Source: Mantis religiosa (lineage: Eukaryota > Arthropoda > Insecta > Mantodea > Mantidae). Taken from it: a DNA stretch of 64,000 nucleotides. Location of the stretch: positions 21,093,687 to 21,157,686 of the forward strand of contig CM060953.1 in NCBI GenBank assembly GCA_030765055.1, given 5' to 3'. A program made the position numbers and the translations under genes. Shown here piece by piece: positions 1-12,785 of this stretch. A model generated the notes under the pieces. It was not told where the DNA came from. It did no database searches and saw only the letters and a program-made list of their open reading frames with translations. How positions within the stretch are numbered: the stretch's first letter is position 1; each line of letters opens with the position of its first letter.

Positions 1-85
1 TCTCGCATATGGTTGCCTGGGATCGAACCTGGGCCAGCTTGGTGAGAGTCAAGCAGTCTAACTGCTCAGCCACAGCTTCAACACC
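1..85 (-). repeat. tRNA-derived SINE fragment
   Basis: Read on the minus strand it has an A-box-like stretch (TGGCTGAGCAGTTAGACTGC) and a perfect B box (GGTTCGATCCC). It is not a functional tRNA: the cloverleaf is incomplete. A second, diverged copy lies at 1740-1815. Cut by the window edge. Confidence 0.6.
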
Positions 86-867
86 AATAATACCAACATT
101 TTGGCAGTATTTCTTAGATGAATTAAAAATATTTTCGAGGAAAGCAAAATTAATATTGCTGTCTTTCTCATCTATATATCTCTCTGTGACTTACGTACTA
201 CCAAAACAAAATACAGAAGTGACTTGGATGCAGAAACACCTATTTAGCTGCAATGATTCTCTTGAACCATTTACTAGAAAACTGTAACAACAAAATATGC
301 CAGTACAGGTATCACATTGAAAACACAAATGGTTTGTTGTTCAGTGAAATTTAAAAGTACTTTTAGGTATGATCAAGTTTTGGCAATATAATATGTATTG
401 GTGGTAGTTGAGAATGAATTATTATGGCACGTTTTAAAGTGTTTGAAATATAGTTTCATTGCATGGACTTTGTGCAATTTTTTCTTTAAAATTGTGTGCA
501 CCTTTGCATAAAAATTGAGTCAATTTTTGTCACACAACTTCATGTACACTTTTAAAACTCAAGACATATTTTGAGAACTATTGTCATCCTTACATGTGTC
601 GTAAGTTTCAAAAGCGTAAGTGAAATTTTTTCCCCCTTTTCCCTTTCACCCTCCTTATATGGAGGACTTACATACACTCTAGAACTCATAAGTGGATGCC
701 TGAGGTCAAATACCTGCGAGGAGCTGAGGAACTCTAGATCCAAGTGAGTATCCAGGATTGAGGATCACCTCTGTACCTGGTATGAGGGTGAGGAAGTAAG
801 TGTCATGAAATGGATGAAGGGAAACCAGAGAAAACCTTCTGTACTTGGTTTCTAGTGTGGTCCGCGT
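86..867. other. No recognisable gene
   Basis: AT-rich sequence upstream of the first visible BRAP exon. Short ORFs have no family signature. The part 745-867 may be degraded flank of the PLE that follows. Confidence 0.4.
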
Positions 868-1640
868 CCTGTTGACTTATAGATATTAAAATCTTGCTGA
901 CATTTTGCTGTAAACTATGTTAGGGTCTCTGCAAATATTTCAAATGGTCACTGTTTTTATACTCAGTTTGTTTATCTGTCCCCACCCACCTGCAATCCTG
1001 TTGATTCCTTCACCTCCATTGGAAGGTTGTTCTAACAGTCTTCTGTATCGTATGAGTGGTTTGCCTGTGTCACGGTTCAGATTGCCACAATATTCAAACA
1101 AAATACACATCAATTAAAAAGCTGCATTTTTTCATAGGACCAGTCAAGTATAAGAACCCTCTACAAAAATAATCCATGTGTTGTGGTGAAGCATACATAG
1201 GTCAAACAGACAGATCCATCAACAATAGAAAAAACAAACATATAAGATACTTTAAAATTTTGCAACCAGAAAACTCTGCCATCACAGAACATGCAAAAAA
1301 CACCAGCCACCACATTGACTTCGATGATTTAGAGATTTTAGTTATCTGTGGCAATTTCTCTCAAAGGAAGGTGAGAGAAAGCATAGAAATATTGAAGCAT
1401 GACACAGGCAAACCATTCAACACAATATCGAAGACCCTATTAGCATGAAAAACCTCCCAATGGATATGAAGGAACCAATAGTGCTGCAAGTGGGCGGTAA
1501 CAGAGAGGCAAACCAGAGTATAAAAGCAGTGACCATTTGAAACATTTGCAGCTGCCTAGTGAAGAAGCCTAACTTAGTTTACGGCGAAACATCTGCAAGA
1601 TTTTAATATATTTAAGCCAACAGCACGTAGACCACATGGG
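868..1640 (+). mobile_element. Penelope-like element remnant (family F), GIY-YIG part
   Basis: Positions 1176-1448 encode a GIY-YIG-like segment (CGEAYIGQTDRSINNR and ITEHAKNTSHHIDFDD) of the type at the C-terminus of PLE polyproteins. The ends are inverted copies: 870-960 on the minus strand matches 1530-1620 on the plus strand (both contain GCAAGATTTTAATAT). This is the palindromic terminus expected of a PLE. A hammerhead-like remnant (GTGAAGA ... GGCGAAACATC) is at about 1560-1605. The reverse transcriptase is absent. Confidence 0.7.
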
Positions 1641-1649
1641 AAGCCAAGT

Positions 1650-1815
1650 AAAGAAGTAATGGACAAAGGCCGTGGAAGTCCACATAACCATTTAATCATA
1701 GAAAACCTTCCCAGACACTGCTTTGTCCACTACATATCCAACATGTGGTCACCTGAGATCAAACCCAGGCTGCCGTGGTGAGAGACGAGCAGTCTAATCA
1801 CTCAGCTAAAGTACT
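1650..1815 (-). repeat. tRNA-derived SINE copy
   Basis: On the minus strand it has GCTGAGTGATTAGACTGC and GGTTTGATCTC (degraded B box), with the same spacing as the fragment at 1-85. It is a diverged relative of that SINE. Confidence 0.5.
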
Positions 1816-2616
1816 ACCCAAGTAAAAATTGACTCAAATAATTACTAAATTATTATAAGCTTCAGTGTTCTAACTTATTTCAAACTGAAATTAATAGCTT
1901 TGTTCCTTTCCAGTCTATCGCATCCCCTCTTTCCCCCAGTAACGTTAATTTATACTTAACATATAGGATAGGGCCTATTGCATACCTTACAAGTTAATGT
2001 AGGTTTGCAAGGTAAATTGAACCTAAAAATTGCACCACAGGTCACAAATATTAGCAACACATGCTGAAAAAACAAATACTTTAGAGTAACATAAATATAC
2101 AGAGTGATTAGAAGTGATTCATCGGGTTTTGGAGGAATGTACTTGGCAAAACGTTGCATACAAAATAATGAATGATACATTGTATGAAAAAGCCCATTTT
2201 CAAATTTATTACACATCATTACATATATCCTACATGCTGTCTTGGTGTCATGCGACACATCTATGGAGTAGTCATGCTCAGACCATATATGTTCAAGCAT
2301 TCCCCTGTCAGTGTTCACCAGTGCAGCAGTGATGCTATCATGGATTCAACCAGTGTTGTCGGCAAATGTGGTACAGACACATTTTATTTTTAGTATCCCC
2401 AAAGAAAATAGTCACAAACTGTAAAATCAGACCTTCGAGACCACCTAAACATTGCCAAATCATCCTGAGCATGTCACCCAACTCACCTGTTTGGCAGTTC
2501 CTCAGTCAGATGGGAATGCACTTCTGTATGCCAGTGAGGTTAAACTCCATATTGTTAGAATATAAAATGTGGTTAATCAGCTTCACTCTCAGAAACTACC
2601 AGTTTTGTAACATGCT
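1816..2616. other. No recognisable gene
   Basis: Several overlapping short ORFs on both strands, none with a family signature. Confidence 0.4.
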
Positions 2617-2628
2617 ATGGTATTACAT

Positions 2629-3731
2629 TTAAAGGGAGTCGATTGATGACATTAAACAACACTTTTAAATTTTCCCAGAACATGATTCAGAGACTATTTG
2701 CCTCCATCGTCAACTGGATATCGACTGGTTCTCAGTGGTGTAGCTGGCGATATTTTGTCATAGGTTTCCTCTGGTGGTAGTTCGAGGAACTTGCTGAACA
2801 AATCTTTCTGGGGGATGTCGAAATTGAATACTTTGTTCCTATTTTTTGAAATGAAGATTTGTTCCCATGTGGACAGTTCTTGTTTTCCTGTTGTAAGTTT
2901 TAGTAGTTTTGGTTCTGGATTTATGCTGTGTTTTTTTTTTCCCCCAAAAATGCGTGGCAACTGCTGATTTTTCTAATTGTTGGTATTTTATGTTCCTAAA
3001 GTGTTCCTTTGCTCCTGTTTCTAAATTTCTTTTGGTTTTTCCAATATAAATTTGACTACAGTCATGGCATTCAATTTGATATATACCAGATTTTTTGTTA
3101 GATAGAATGGTATCTTTGATGTTTGAGTAAATTAGGTTTTTTAAGGAGTAATGGTTGACTGGTGGTAGTTGAACATCAAAAAACAAAACATTCAACTAGC
3201 ACCAGTCAACCATTACTTCTTAAAAAACCTAATTTGCTCAAACATCAAAGATACCATTCTATCTAACAAAAAAATTGAATGCTGTGACTGTAGTCAAATT
3301 TATATTGGAAAAACCAAAAGAAATTTAGAAACAAGAGCAAAGGAACACTTTAGGAACATCAAATACAAACAATTAGAAAAATCAGCAGTTGCCACGCATT
3401 TTTGGGGGAAAAAAAAAAACACAGCATAAATCCAGAACCAAAACTACTAAAACTTACAACAGGAAAACAAGAGCTGTCCACATGGGAACATATCTTCATT
3501 TCAAAAAATAGGAACAAGGTATTCAATTTCGACATCCCCCAGAAAGATTTGTTCAGCAAGTTCCTCAAACTGCCACCAGAGGAGACCTATGACAAAATAT
3601 CGCCAGCTACACCACTGAGATCCAGTCAATGTCCGGTTGACAGTGGAGGCAAATAGTCTCTGACACATGTTCCGGGAAAATTTAAAAGTGTTGTTTAGTG
3701 TCATTAATCGATTCCCTTTAAATTTAATGTG
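2629..3731. mobile_element. Palindromic Penelope-like element (family E), two inverted 3' ends
   Basis: Two arms of about 540 bp are inverted about a centre near 3180. Both encode the PLE C-terminus: minus 3195-2694 and plus 3169-3656 share the GIY-YIG core (CSQIYIGKTKRNLET, KEHFRNIKY, KSAVATHFWG). A poly-A slip in each arm breaks the frame just after HFWG. Possible degenerate 12-bp target duplication: 2617-2628 versus 3732-3743 (10 of 12 match). No reverse transcriptase is present, so this is a dead or non-autonomous derivative. Confidence 0.8.
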
Positions 3732-3743
3732 ATGGTATGTCAT

Positions 3744-5100
3744 GCTTGTCACAGTTCTCCCAGGAAAAATGTAGGGCCTGTAAACATTGCTACATGACAC
3801 AGCACAGAACACTTTCATCTTTGGAGAATCTGTTTCACACTCCACTGTAACATTGGGATCTACCTGCTCCATATGCAAACATTGTGATGATGCAGTTGTT
3901 TGATCATAAATGTTGCAACAGCTACATGTGTTGTGGTTTCTGACATAATCGCCTCCATTCCACAGACTGGAGTCCAGTCGATTCCACAGAATGTTCACAC
4001 AGTTGGCTGAGGAATGCCCAGTTTACAACTTGCACAACATATGGATTTCTGTGGGCTGCAAAGAAACACTTCTCAGACATCCTCCGCCATTTATAGAATG
4101 ACAGATAATCGCCTGGAGCTTTTCCCTTTATAGAGGCAGTATGTGTCCTTGAACTTTAATATCATCTCAAGATGTTTGGTGGTGACTGTACTGTCTTCGG
4201 AATGCATACTGCAAGGTAGTGATGGATTCTGTCTTCTCATATTGCTGCGCACAAAATGCTTTCCGTTGATTAGTTGCATTTTGCAAACTGTTGTCAGCCT
4301 GTTATGGTGAGTCATGATGAAACCTGCAGTAACATAAACAAAACATTAAAATATGCTCTTTGGATTGGTTGTTGCTACAAATGGGTCAGCATTATATTTT
4401 AGAAGCTATAAGATTTCAAAACTTGACAAATCATTTGCAATCGCCATGTATTTCAAAGGACTTTCCATCAGTTTATGGCTTTATCCCTGTTAATCTTGTA
4501 CCTGCTTGCACTATTTCAAAGAATTGATTTCAGTTTGTGTGTAAAATAAACATTAAACAATTAAAGTTCAAGGCTTTAAATCTTAGTGAAGTGCATGGTG
4601 GACTTGCATACTTGTTCATATACCCCAGCTCTTTTATTGTGGATGCGTACACTTAACGTATTGAGAACTAGCTTTGTGTGCATGTGCATGATTTTACCCC
4701 AATCTTTTCTTACATAGTTATTCATATGTATTGCGTAACATGAAATTACCTTGTCACCCAATTCATTATTCCCTTAAGCAAATGTTTCTAGAGCTAGGAT
4801 CTATATTTCAGTATAACTAAAATATCATTGCAGCTAAAATGCTTTGAGTAAGCTGCAAGGATGCTTTTCTTTGACTATTATTTCCACCAACCACTTTGAT
4901 ACCAAATTAGAATAAAATGAAGCAGAGGCTTTTTCAGTATTAGTTGAAACGTTGAGTGCTGCACATGATATATTTTAAAAAGTTCTGTTCGTGTAGGTAA
5001 GCTCTAATTCTTTAGAAGCAAGTGAAGTAGTATAAACTAACCAATTTAATCATATTGTAATACATTTTATTCATTAAATTCAAATAATAGGACATACTCT
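3744..5100. other. No recognisable gene
   Basis: Contains Cys/His-containing short ORFs on the minus strand (3998-3740 and 4315-4091) that I cannot assign, then AT-rich sequence. They may be the end of a decayed retroelement, but no motif settles it. Confidence 0.4.
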
Positions 5101-6615
5101 TTTAGTTAATTGATGGAAATTAATCATTTCTCCACACTAGCCTTATATAGGCTAAGGTTTTTAATAGATAGAGTCAACATGAAAAATTCAATGCCATGGC
5201 CGGGATTTGAACCACGGATCTCCTGGTTTTCGTCCAGTCGCTCTTAACCTTTGAGCTACCATGGCCAACGTGCCGTCCTGACATTAAATTCTCCATTTGA
5301 CTCATATATTTCCCCGGTAGACCACTAGGGGCTCTTGCATCCGAGATACACCGTTTGTGGCGACTTACTATCGTAAGTACTTAAGACCCAGGCTTCATCA
5401 TTTAACTCATTATTTTAGTTAATTGATGGAAATTAATCATTTCTCCACACTAGCCGCATATAGGCTAAGGTTTTTAATAGATAGTCAACATGAAAAGTTC
5501 AATGCCATGGCCAGGATTTGAACCACGGATCTCCATGGTACGTTGGCCATGGTAGCTCAAAGGTTAAGAGCGACTGGACAGAAACCAGGAGATCCGTGGT
5601 TCAAATCTCGACCATGGCATTGAATTTTTCATGTTGACTCTATCTATTAAAAACCTTAGCCTATATGCGGCTAGTGTGGAGAAATGATTAATTTCCATCA
5701 ATTAACTAAAATAATAAGAGTTAAATGATGAAGCCTGGGACTTAAGTACTTACGATAGTAAGTCGCCACAAACGGTGTATCTCGGATGCAAGAGCCCCTA
5801 GCCCCTAGTGGTCTACCGGGAAAATATATGAGTCAAATGGAGAATTTAATGTTAGGATGGCACGTTGGCCATGGTAGCTCAAAGGTTAAGAGCGACTGGA
5901 CGGAAACCAGGAGATTGGTGGTTCAAATCCCAGTCATGGCATTGAATTTTTCATGTTGACTCTATCTAATAGGACATACTTTCATTATTTTTTTCTCTTT
6001 CCAACTTTTCTCTGACTAACCTACTTTTTTCTTTTAAAAGTCATTAAATAAAAAATATAAAAATAGAGTCAACATGAAAAATTGAATGCCACGGCCCAGA
6101 TTTGAACCATGGATCTCCTGGTTTCCGTCCAGTCACTCTAACCCATTGAGCTACCATGGCCAACTTGCTGTCATGACATTAAATTCTCCATTTGACTCGT
6201 ATATTTCCTTGGTAGACCTAGGGGCTCTCGCATTCGAAATACACCATTTGTGGTGAATTAATATTGTAAGTACTTGAGTTTCAGGCTTCATCATTAAACT
6301 CTTATTATTTAAGTTAATTGATGAAAATTAACCATTTCTTAATACTAGTCGTATATAGGCTAAGGTGTTTTTTCTCAAATGTGAGACCTCCTAGTGGTCT
6401 ACCATGGAAATATACGAGTCAAATGTAGAATTTAATGTCATGATGGCACGTTGGCCATGGTAGCTCAATGGGTTAGAATGATCGGATAGAAACCAGGAGA
6501 TCTGGTTCAAATCCCAGACGTGGCATTCAATTTTTCATGTTGACTCTATTAAAAACCTTAGCCTATATATGGCTAGTGTGAACAAATGATTAATTTCCAT
6601 CAATTAACTGAAATA
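5100..6615. repeat. Cluster of palindromic repeats containing a tRNA-like module
   Basis: A unit of about 330 bp recurs here in both orientations. Each unit has a tRNA-like core: a 7-bp acceptor-like stem (GCCATGG / CCATGGC), A-box-like TAGCTCAAAGGTTAAGAGCG, an anticodon-like stem CTGG/CCAG with loop ACGGAAA, and B box GGTTCAAATCCCG. Cores are at 5190-5275 (-), 5500-5535 (-, partial), 5545-5620 (+), 5865-5945 (+), 6085-6165 (-) and 6450-6530 (+). The flanks (for example TTAATTGATGGAAATTAATC and CACAAACGGTGTATCTCGGA) are conserved. Other copies lie at 25.6-26.1 and 41.9-42.6 kb. Confidence 0.8.
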
Positions 6616-8559
6616 AGAATACATATTTACAAAAAATCAATATTCATAAGTAGAGCCCACATATTTTATAATTGTTTATTCCTCTGTATGTGGACACACA
6701 AAAAATATGTGAATTGAGTGGTATTCTACAAAGAAATTTCATTTTATATTTAACTTAATGTCAAAATTGTATAAGCTGGATTTTTTCATATTACATATTT
6801 GAGCATATATTACATGTTTTGCACAATCTTACATAAAAACAAATATTTAACCATTTCTTTGCCTATTTTTTTTTCTTTCTATGCTTAATTGCTTTTTTCG
6901 TCCTTTAAAAATGAAAACAAATAGTAATATGTAGTTAAAGTTAAGATTAAATTAATATTATAAAACTGATGATAAAAATAGTGTTAAAAACAGTTGCACA
7001 TGTTAATAAAATATTTAAAACTTTGTTAAAACACTTTTCAGTATTTAAAATCATTTATTACCTCACTCATTTTACAATTAAACAAGACTAATTGCAGAGA
7101 GACATCCTTTTCATCCTCAACTGATTGACAAGTGTTTTAACAAAGTTTAAACATTTAACGTTTTGTTTTTAAGTTAATATTATTGATGTTGTATAACTGA
7201 GATGATTAAAATTTTTGTTTAAATATAATCACCAGGGCTAGAAAGTTTGTACCTCTTGCCATTCCCTATGCAGGTTGCTACCGACCCTCCTTCGGCATGC
7301 AAACAAGTAGATAAGAGCGCACGGCAGAGATGAGACATTCATAAATGCACATCTATTTAGATCATTATGTACAACATACAAATTCTTATATAGTGCACAT
7401 GGGTTTGTCTATGGCTGATCTCATTATTTAAATAAGCACATTGTGGCAACACCCAAGCAATTATAGCGTGGATTGTAACATTTCCTGATCGAATGTAAAA
7501 TAATATCCAAATAATAAAATTAATTTCTTAAATATCTGAAGACTCTTACTAGACAAAATGCCAAAGCAGGAATTTTACTACATATTTACTCATCTGCGGC
7601 TGTATTACTAAAACAATAATGTATCTCTGAAGCCTTTCAAATGAAAAACTTCTATTTCCCGTAAAACATGATTTAGTTGATTGATAATCTGTTGCAAATT
7701 TGTTAATGATTTCAGCTAATTTAGTTTCTCGATCTGGCTTATCTTTTTTCCATGTTTGCTGAACACTGAAAGTAAATGTAAATAATGAAGTAAATAAGCA
7801 CATGAATAAGTACACTTCTAGAAAACATGCAATGGTTGTACAGCAAATTTAGTTGCTCATCTTTGAAGCACAACAAAGATGTTATTCAAATGTCTTCCTT
7901 CCTACCAACGTGCTCTGTCATGCAGTTACACCTGTTTTGTAGTAATGAGTTGGATTCTACGATGAACGTTGCCCTTGCTAGTAACGCTGCATTGTATAGC
8001 CATGCCTGGCTGCTCTTACACTGCTCAAGAAAATTGGTACGAACTTCCTAGGACTGATAATCACAATGTAACAATTAAAGATAATAAATATTATTGTCTT
8101 TGTACAGCTGTGTGGTGAAACAGGAGTGCACATGATTTACATACCAATAATGTGAACAAACTGCAACTTTAAACTACCAAGATTGCATGTGTTGTGAATT
8201 TAATTCTAGTTAGTTTTCTGTGAGAAGTCATCACTACCGGAAGTGATTCTATAATAGCATCAGCAGGCCCTTTACTCGTCAAAAAATTAAAATCATGGTT
8301 TGTATTAAATAAACGGCTTACAATAGAAAGTAAATCATAGAGTACCAAGTATATGGGGGGGGGGGGGGGGATGTTCCATGAAGTTACAGGTTAAACATTT
8401 GCAAAGGACAGTACATAAAAAATAATCCACATTTTTCATTGAGAAAGCAACTTATAATGATCTAAATTCAACATGAGCACATTATGAAAGCTGTCTCAAA
8501 AATACCCAAACTGACAAACAGAACAAACATTTTGGGAGAAAAAAAAAAAATTATTTTTC
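6616..8559. other. AT-rich sequence with a short inverted repeat and a G-run
   Basis: No gene seen. Holds a perfect inverted repeat of 19 bp (7018-7036 with 7130-7148, AAACTTTGTTAAAACACTT), possibly a small MITE, and a run of 16 G at 8355-8370. The ORFs at 7549-7815 (-) and 7827-8051 (+) have no recognisable family. Confidence 0.4.
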
Positions 8560-9002
8560 TCATAGTTTCCTTTCAGCTTGATACAATTTTAATAGCCTTG
8601 ATACTCTGTTTATAGTGAGAACTGTTAAACTCTACAAAATAGCCATCAGGTGCAGACTCCATCTCTCCATTGCTGGCAAATCTTTTACCATCAAGCCATT
8701 TCTTCATGTTTGAAAACAGAAAATAGAGGAGGTGCATGAGAAAGCAATTCAAACTTTACCTCACTAATTTTGGCCATGGTAATAATGGATGTGTGAACAG
8801 GTACATTGTCTTGGTGTAGCAGAATTTTCTTTTTTGCTAAATTCACCATTTTTCCTTGATTTTGTCTCTCAAACATTGCAATAAGTTTGCATAATACTTG
8901 CCATTGTTTTTCGTTTTTGGAGATCAAGTTATCGTACATGCCTCCCAAAAATCTGATGCCATGGCCTTGCCTGGAGATGTCTTTGTTAGTCTTTGGAGCC
9001 AA
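8560..9002 (-). pseudogene. mariner-family transposase C-terminus, remnant
   Basis: The minus strand reads KKILLHQDNVPVHTSIITMA, then a diverged FELLSHAPPLFSVF in place of the usual LPHPPYSPDLAPSDY, then GKRFASNGEMESAPDGYF. The first block holds the second catalytic Asp of a DD34D transposase; the third Asp region is degraded. The reading frame changes near 8695. No terminal inverted repeats were identified, so only a fragment remains. Confidence 0.75.
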
Positions 9003-9127
9003 TTCTCTCTTTTCAGTCTACTGTTTTGATTGTTACTTTGTCTCGAGTTTGGACCTATGTTTCATTCTTGATTATGAATCTACACAAAAACCCGGCTATT
9101 TACTACGACAAAATGTTGTTGTTGTTT

Positions 9128-10165
9128 TCAAATGCTAGGCTTTGGCAATGAAGCCATTAGCTCTCTTGCTCTCCAATATTTCTGTGTAGTGGGTCCGGCA
9201 GGTAGGGCTTCACATGTTATAAGATGTTCTTCAGTCATTTCCTCTTCTTTGCTGCACAGAGGACAATTTGGACTTGTATAAATTCCTATTCTGTGTAAGT
9301 GTTTGGCCAAATTATCATGTTCCGTAAGTAATCTAAAATTTGTTACTGCAGCTTTATGTGGGATTTCTGGAATAATTTCTTGATTTTTAATTAAAATGTT
9401 CCATTTTTTATCTTTGGCTTTGTTAGATATTGATTGGTTTTGTTTGTTTTTATATTTGTTTTTGATTAATATTTTTATGGATGTAAAGGGTAAGCTTTTA
9501 CTTTTGTTCTGAATTAAATTTGCACCTTTCTTGGCAAGAAAATCAGCTGATTCATTTCCAGCAATATAATATAACCGTAATATAATTCTTTTCTGTAGGT
9601 TTTGAAGTTGTTGGATCATTTTGTGACATTCTTTAATTTGGATTGACCTCATTTTATATGAACTTATTGCACATAATGCTGCTTTAGAATCAGAAAGTAT
9701 GACAGCATTTTTGAATTTATCTATTCTGTATAGAAGGTGTTGGAGTGAAATATGAATAGCCGTTACTTCTGCACCAAAATTTGTTGTGTGGTATCCTGCT
9801 GGTTGATAGAATGAGAACAGTGCACACTTAATTCCTGCTCCTGAGTTGTTGTCCAAGTAAGATCCATCTGTGTGGATATGTAACCATTCTTCAGGTGGGT
9901 ATCTATTGTTCACAGTTTCTAATGCTAGTGCTTTTAGCACAGGTTTGGAAGTTTCAAATTTTGTAACTATTTGTTCTAAATCTAATTGAATATTAATTGG
10001 TTCAAAAGTCAGTGGGTTTTCTTTGATTAAAATGTTTTCTTTAGAATTAGGAAGACTCAGATCTGTTTTTAATTCCATAGCTTTGTGTAGGAAACTTGTT
10101 TGTGTTTTCATCTTGATTGGTTGTAGTAATCTTTTCTCCCATTTTGTTGTTTTTAACCGCAACAT
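9128..10165 (-). pseudogene. Non-LTR retrotransposon fragment, RNase H domain
   Basis: The 345-residue ORF contains an RNase H domain with all four catalytic acids: IHTDGSYLDNNSGAGIK (D), NFGAEVTAIH (E), VILSDSKAALCA (D), GNESADFLAKKGA (D). A Cys/His motif follows (CPLCSKEEEMTEEHLITC), typical of the C-terminal tail of I-, R1- or Jockey-type LINEs. The reverse transcriptase that should precede it is missing, so it is a 5'-truncated or broken copy, though this part has no stop codons. Confidence 0.85.
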
Positions 10166-10502
10166 TTTTTCAAAATGTCATATACATTGCTAAAATCTTT
10201 ACACTGTTTTTGTTTCATTATAAGAAAATACAGCACCCATCTTAAACACAGCTTTCCCATGTCCAAATCTTCAATCAGTATGCAATGTATAGCTTTATAT
10301 TTGAAATGACTGTTTGCTAACTGGCACACTTTCAGTAGATGACCATCTAATACCATTTTGTAGATTTTCTTTATACTTTCTGCAATGATCACCCTCATTT
10401 GGTTGAATATTATGATGTACATCTTGGCAGCTACAAAGCAGCATTAAAAAATTCAAAAAGATCTTTAAGGAACAAAATGTCTTGATTGAAAATTCTTCCA
10501 CT

Positions 10503-11003
10503 TGTGAAATCAGATCTGTGATTCGTTTTCTAAATACTAGGAAAGTGAAACCAATTGAAATTTATTGGCAAATTTGCGATGTCAAAAGGTGTTGACTCTC
10601 TTCACGACAACGCACGACCACACACTGCAAATGTGACAAAAAACATCCTACAGGATTTAGCTGGGATGTGTTTGGCCACCCCCCATACAGCCCTGACCTC
10701 ACTGCTAGTGACTTTCACCTGTTTTTGCATCTCAAATCTTTCCTTGGCATTCAACACTTCAACAATGACGACGAGCTGAAAGAAAATGTTTCCAACTGGT
10801 TGAAGACACAGGCGGCAAACTTCTATGAAGAAGGTACCTATACAAAAACTTGTGCCTTGCTATGACAAATACCTGCAAAATTTCGGCAGTTATGTGGAAA
10901 AGTAGTTTGAGTTGCAGAATTTTGTGCAATAAATAATTTTTCTGTATCTGTACACAATTTAATTTTGTTACCAAACAGAACTTACTTTCTGGACGTACCT
11001 CAT
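10503..11003 (+). pseudogene. mariner transposase C-terminal fragment
   Basis: Encodes LHDNARPHTAN and, after a frameshift near 10665, GHPPYSPDLTASDFHLFLHL and KENVSNWLKTQAANFYEEG, the second and third catalytic Asp blocks of a mariner transposase. The terminal repeat ACTTACTTTCTGGACGTACC is at 10982-11001. The copy at 20269-21058 is the same family in opposite orientation. The 5' half is missing. Confidence 0.85.
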
Positions 11004-11591
11004 ATTATCATCTAGCGTTTGTAACGATGACGACAGTTTTGTTGGTTCCGGCTGCTGATGTTGAAGAATTTCCATGAAATTGCAATCCCCAACAATTTAT
11101 AAGAAAAGTGTCATCATTTGTTATAAGATAAGTGAAGTTTTAAGTTACAAATTGTTATATATACATAGTCATATTTTTAATATATATGGAAATTGCAAAA
11201 TATTTCATAACTGGAACAGTGGTTTACGTGGTTCTCTTATGCCTTTAGACAGCATATTTCTGATAGCTCTTTTTTTTTTTTAATTTTGAAAATATGCTTA
11301 CACATTAAAATCATAGTACTCTTGTTTGTTTCAAAATATTAAATTAATAAATGTTTATAAATTAAAAATCAAATAAAAAAAAAAAAAATTAATGTAATAT
11401 TATTGTCATTTATTGCTATCTTTATTTAAAAGTGGATCATAGTGCTAAATTTAACAAAATACAGATATTAATAATCAGACTGCTTCTTACATGGATTTTT
11501 TAAAATAGTTAATTAAACAGCTACAGGAAAATCCTTAAATGGAATATGAAAATGTTGCTCACCAAACAAACAATTGGCAGGTTAAATAAAC
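11004..11591. other. No recognisable gene; one dispersed repeat
   Basis: The stretch 11071-11160 resembles 19405-19492 (both share GATAAGTGAAGTTTTA and flanking bases), so it is a dispersed repeat of unknown kind. The rest is AT-rich. Confidence 0.4.
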
Positions 11592-11603
11592 ATCATGTAA
11601 AGT

Positions 11604-12295
11604 GATATAACTGTATTGGAACACCACAGTGAAGCGAGATAATTATTAATTTATAGATGAGTCGTATTTATTACACATCTGCTTCACTTTCGTACCTATT
11701 TTGAGGACATGTTTCGCATATCATCGTTTGCATCTTCGGCTCTTATGCGACTAAAGCTTGATCCAATGGTGCGGGTAATTATGGAGTTGCTGCTGCCATC
11801 TGTTGATTTAGTGATGAACTTAAATGTGGGATTCTCTTCTGGTAGGATTTCAAAGTTCATTAGTTGGTTTTTATGTTTTTCTATGTATATTCTCTCCCAT
11901 ATGACGAGTTCACTATGTTTTTGTATGTATTTTAGTAATTCGGTGCTATCTTCAATTTCATGATTTTCAGACCAGAAATGAGCTGCAAGATAGCACCGAA
12001 TTACTAAAATACACACAAAAACATAGTGAACTTGTCATATGGGAGAGAATATACATAGAAAAACATAAAAACCAACTAATGAACTTTGAAATCCTGCCTG
12101 AAGAGAATCCCACATTTAAGTTCATCACTAAATCAACAGATGGCAGCAGCAACTCCATAATTACCCACACCATTGGATCAAGCTTTAGTCGCATAAGAGC
12201 CGAAGATGCAAACAATGATTTGCGAAACATGTCCTCAAAATAGGTACGAAAGTGAAGCAGATGTGTAATAAATACGACTCATCTATAAATTAATA
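11604..12295. mobile_element. Palindromic mini-PLE, family C, with 12-bp target duplication
   Basis: Two arms of about 340 bp are inverted round a 30-bp spacer near 11960-11995. Each arm encodes the PLE C-terminus (minus: ELVIWERIYIEKHKNQLMNF, EENPTFKFITKSTDGSS). Target duplication ATCATGTAAAGT is exact: 11592-11603 and 12296-12307. Hammerhead-like motifs occur in both arms (GCGAAACATGTCCTC), with a degraded CCGAAGA core. No reverse transcriptase: non-autonomous. Confidence 0.88.
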
Positions 12296-12785
12296 ATCAT
12301 GTAAAGTAATACCATACAAGTGCTCTGTGGCACTGTCCAGACGCAGCTCTTGGCATTAAAAAAAGTTGACAAACATTGATACAGTGTTCATCAATAGAAG
12401 AAGGTTTGAAATACATTTGCAGTGTATTAAAGAATAGACATACACATGCTCTTCAAAAAGCTTCTCCAAATAGAAAACAAGAAGAGCAAGGTCATTTAAA
12501 ATGGATATAACAGTATGTAAGAAGCGTAAGAAATGCTGAAGACTACATATTCATTATATAGAAAATGAAGCTAGTTACAGTGGAATAATAAATATAATAT
12601 AAATAAAATATTTCAAATAGAGGATAGAAGTTTTGTCATCAACTTCTTAAGATATGTGGAAAATAATTACTAAATATTTTATTTGTACTATATATTCATG
12701 TTAAGTGACTTAGTTCTCTCTTTTCCCACCATATTTCCCTCATTTATTTAAACTTGCTTGAACTAATATAACTTGGTTAAAATAT

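Noticed and set aside
3501..3998. Cys-rich minus ORF as a zinc-finger gene
   Set aside because: Half of it is antisense to a PLE arm, and the Cys spacing matches no finger family I know.
5190..5275. Cluster of true tRNA genes at 5.1-6.6 kb
   Set aside because: The cores are embedded in a longer conserved repeat in both orientations, vary at anticodon-loop positions and lack normal flanks such as a downstream T-run terminator.
8355..8370. Run of 16 G as a G-quadruplex regulator
   Set aside because: A single homopolymer far from any exon; more likely slippage or a sequencing feature.
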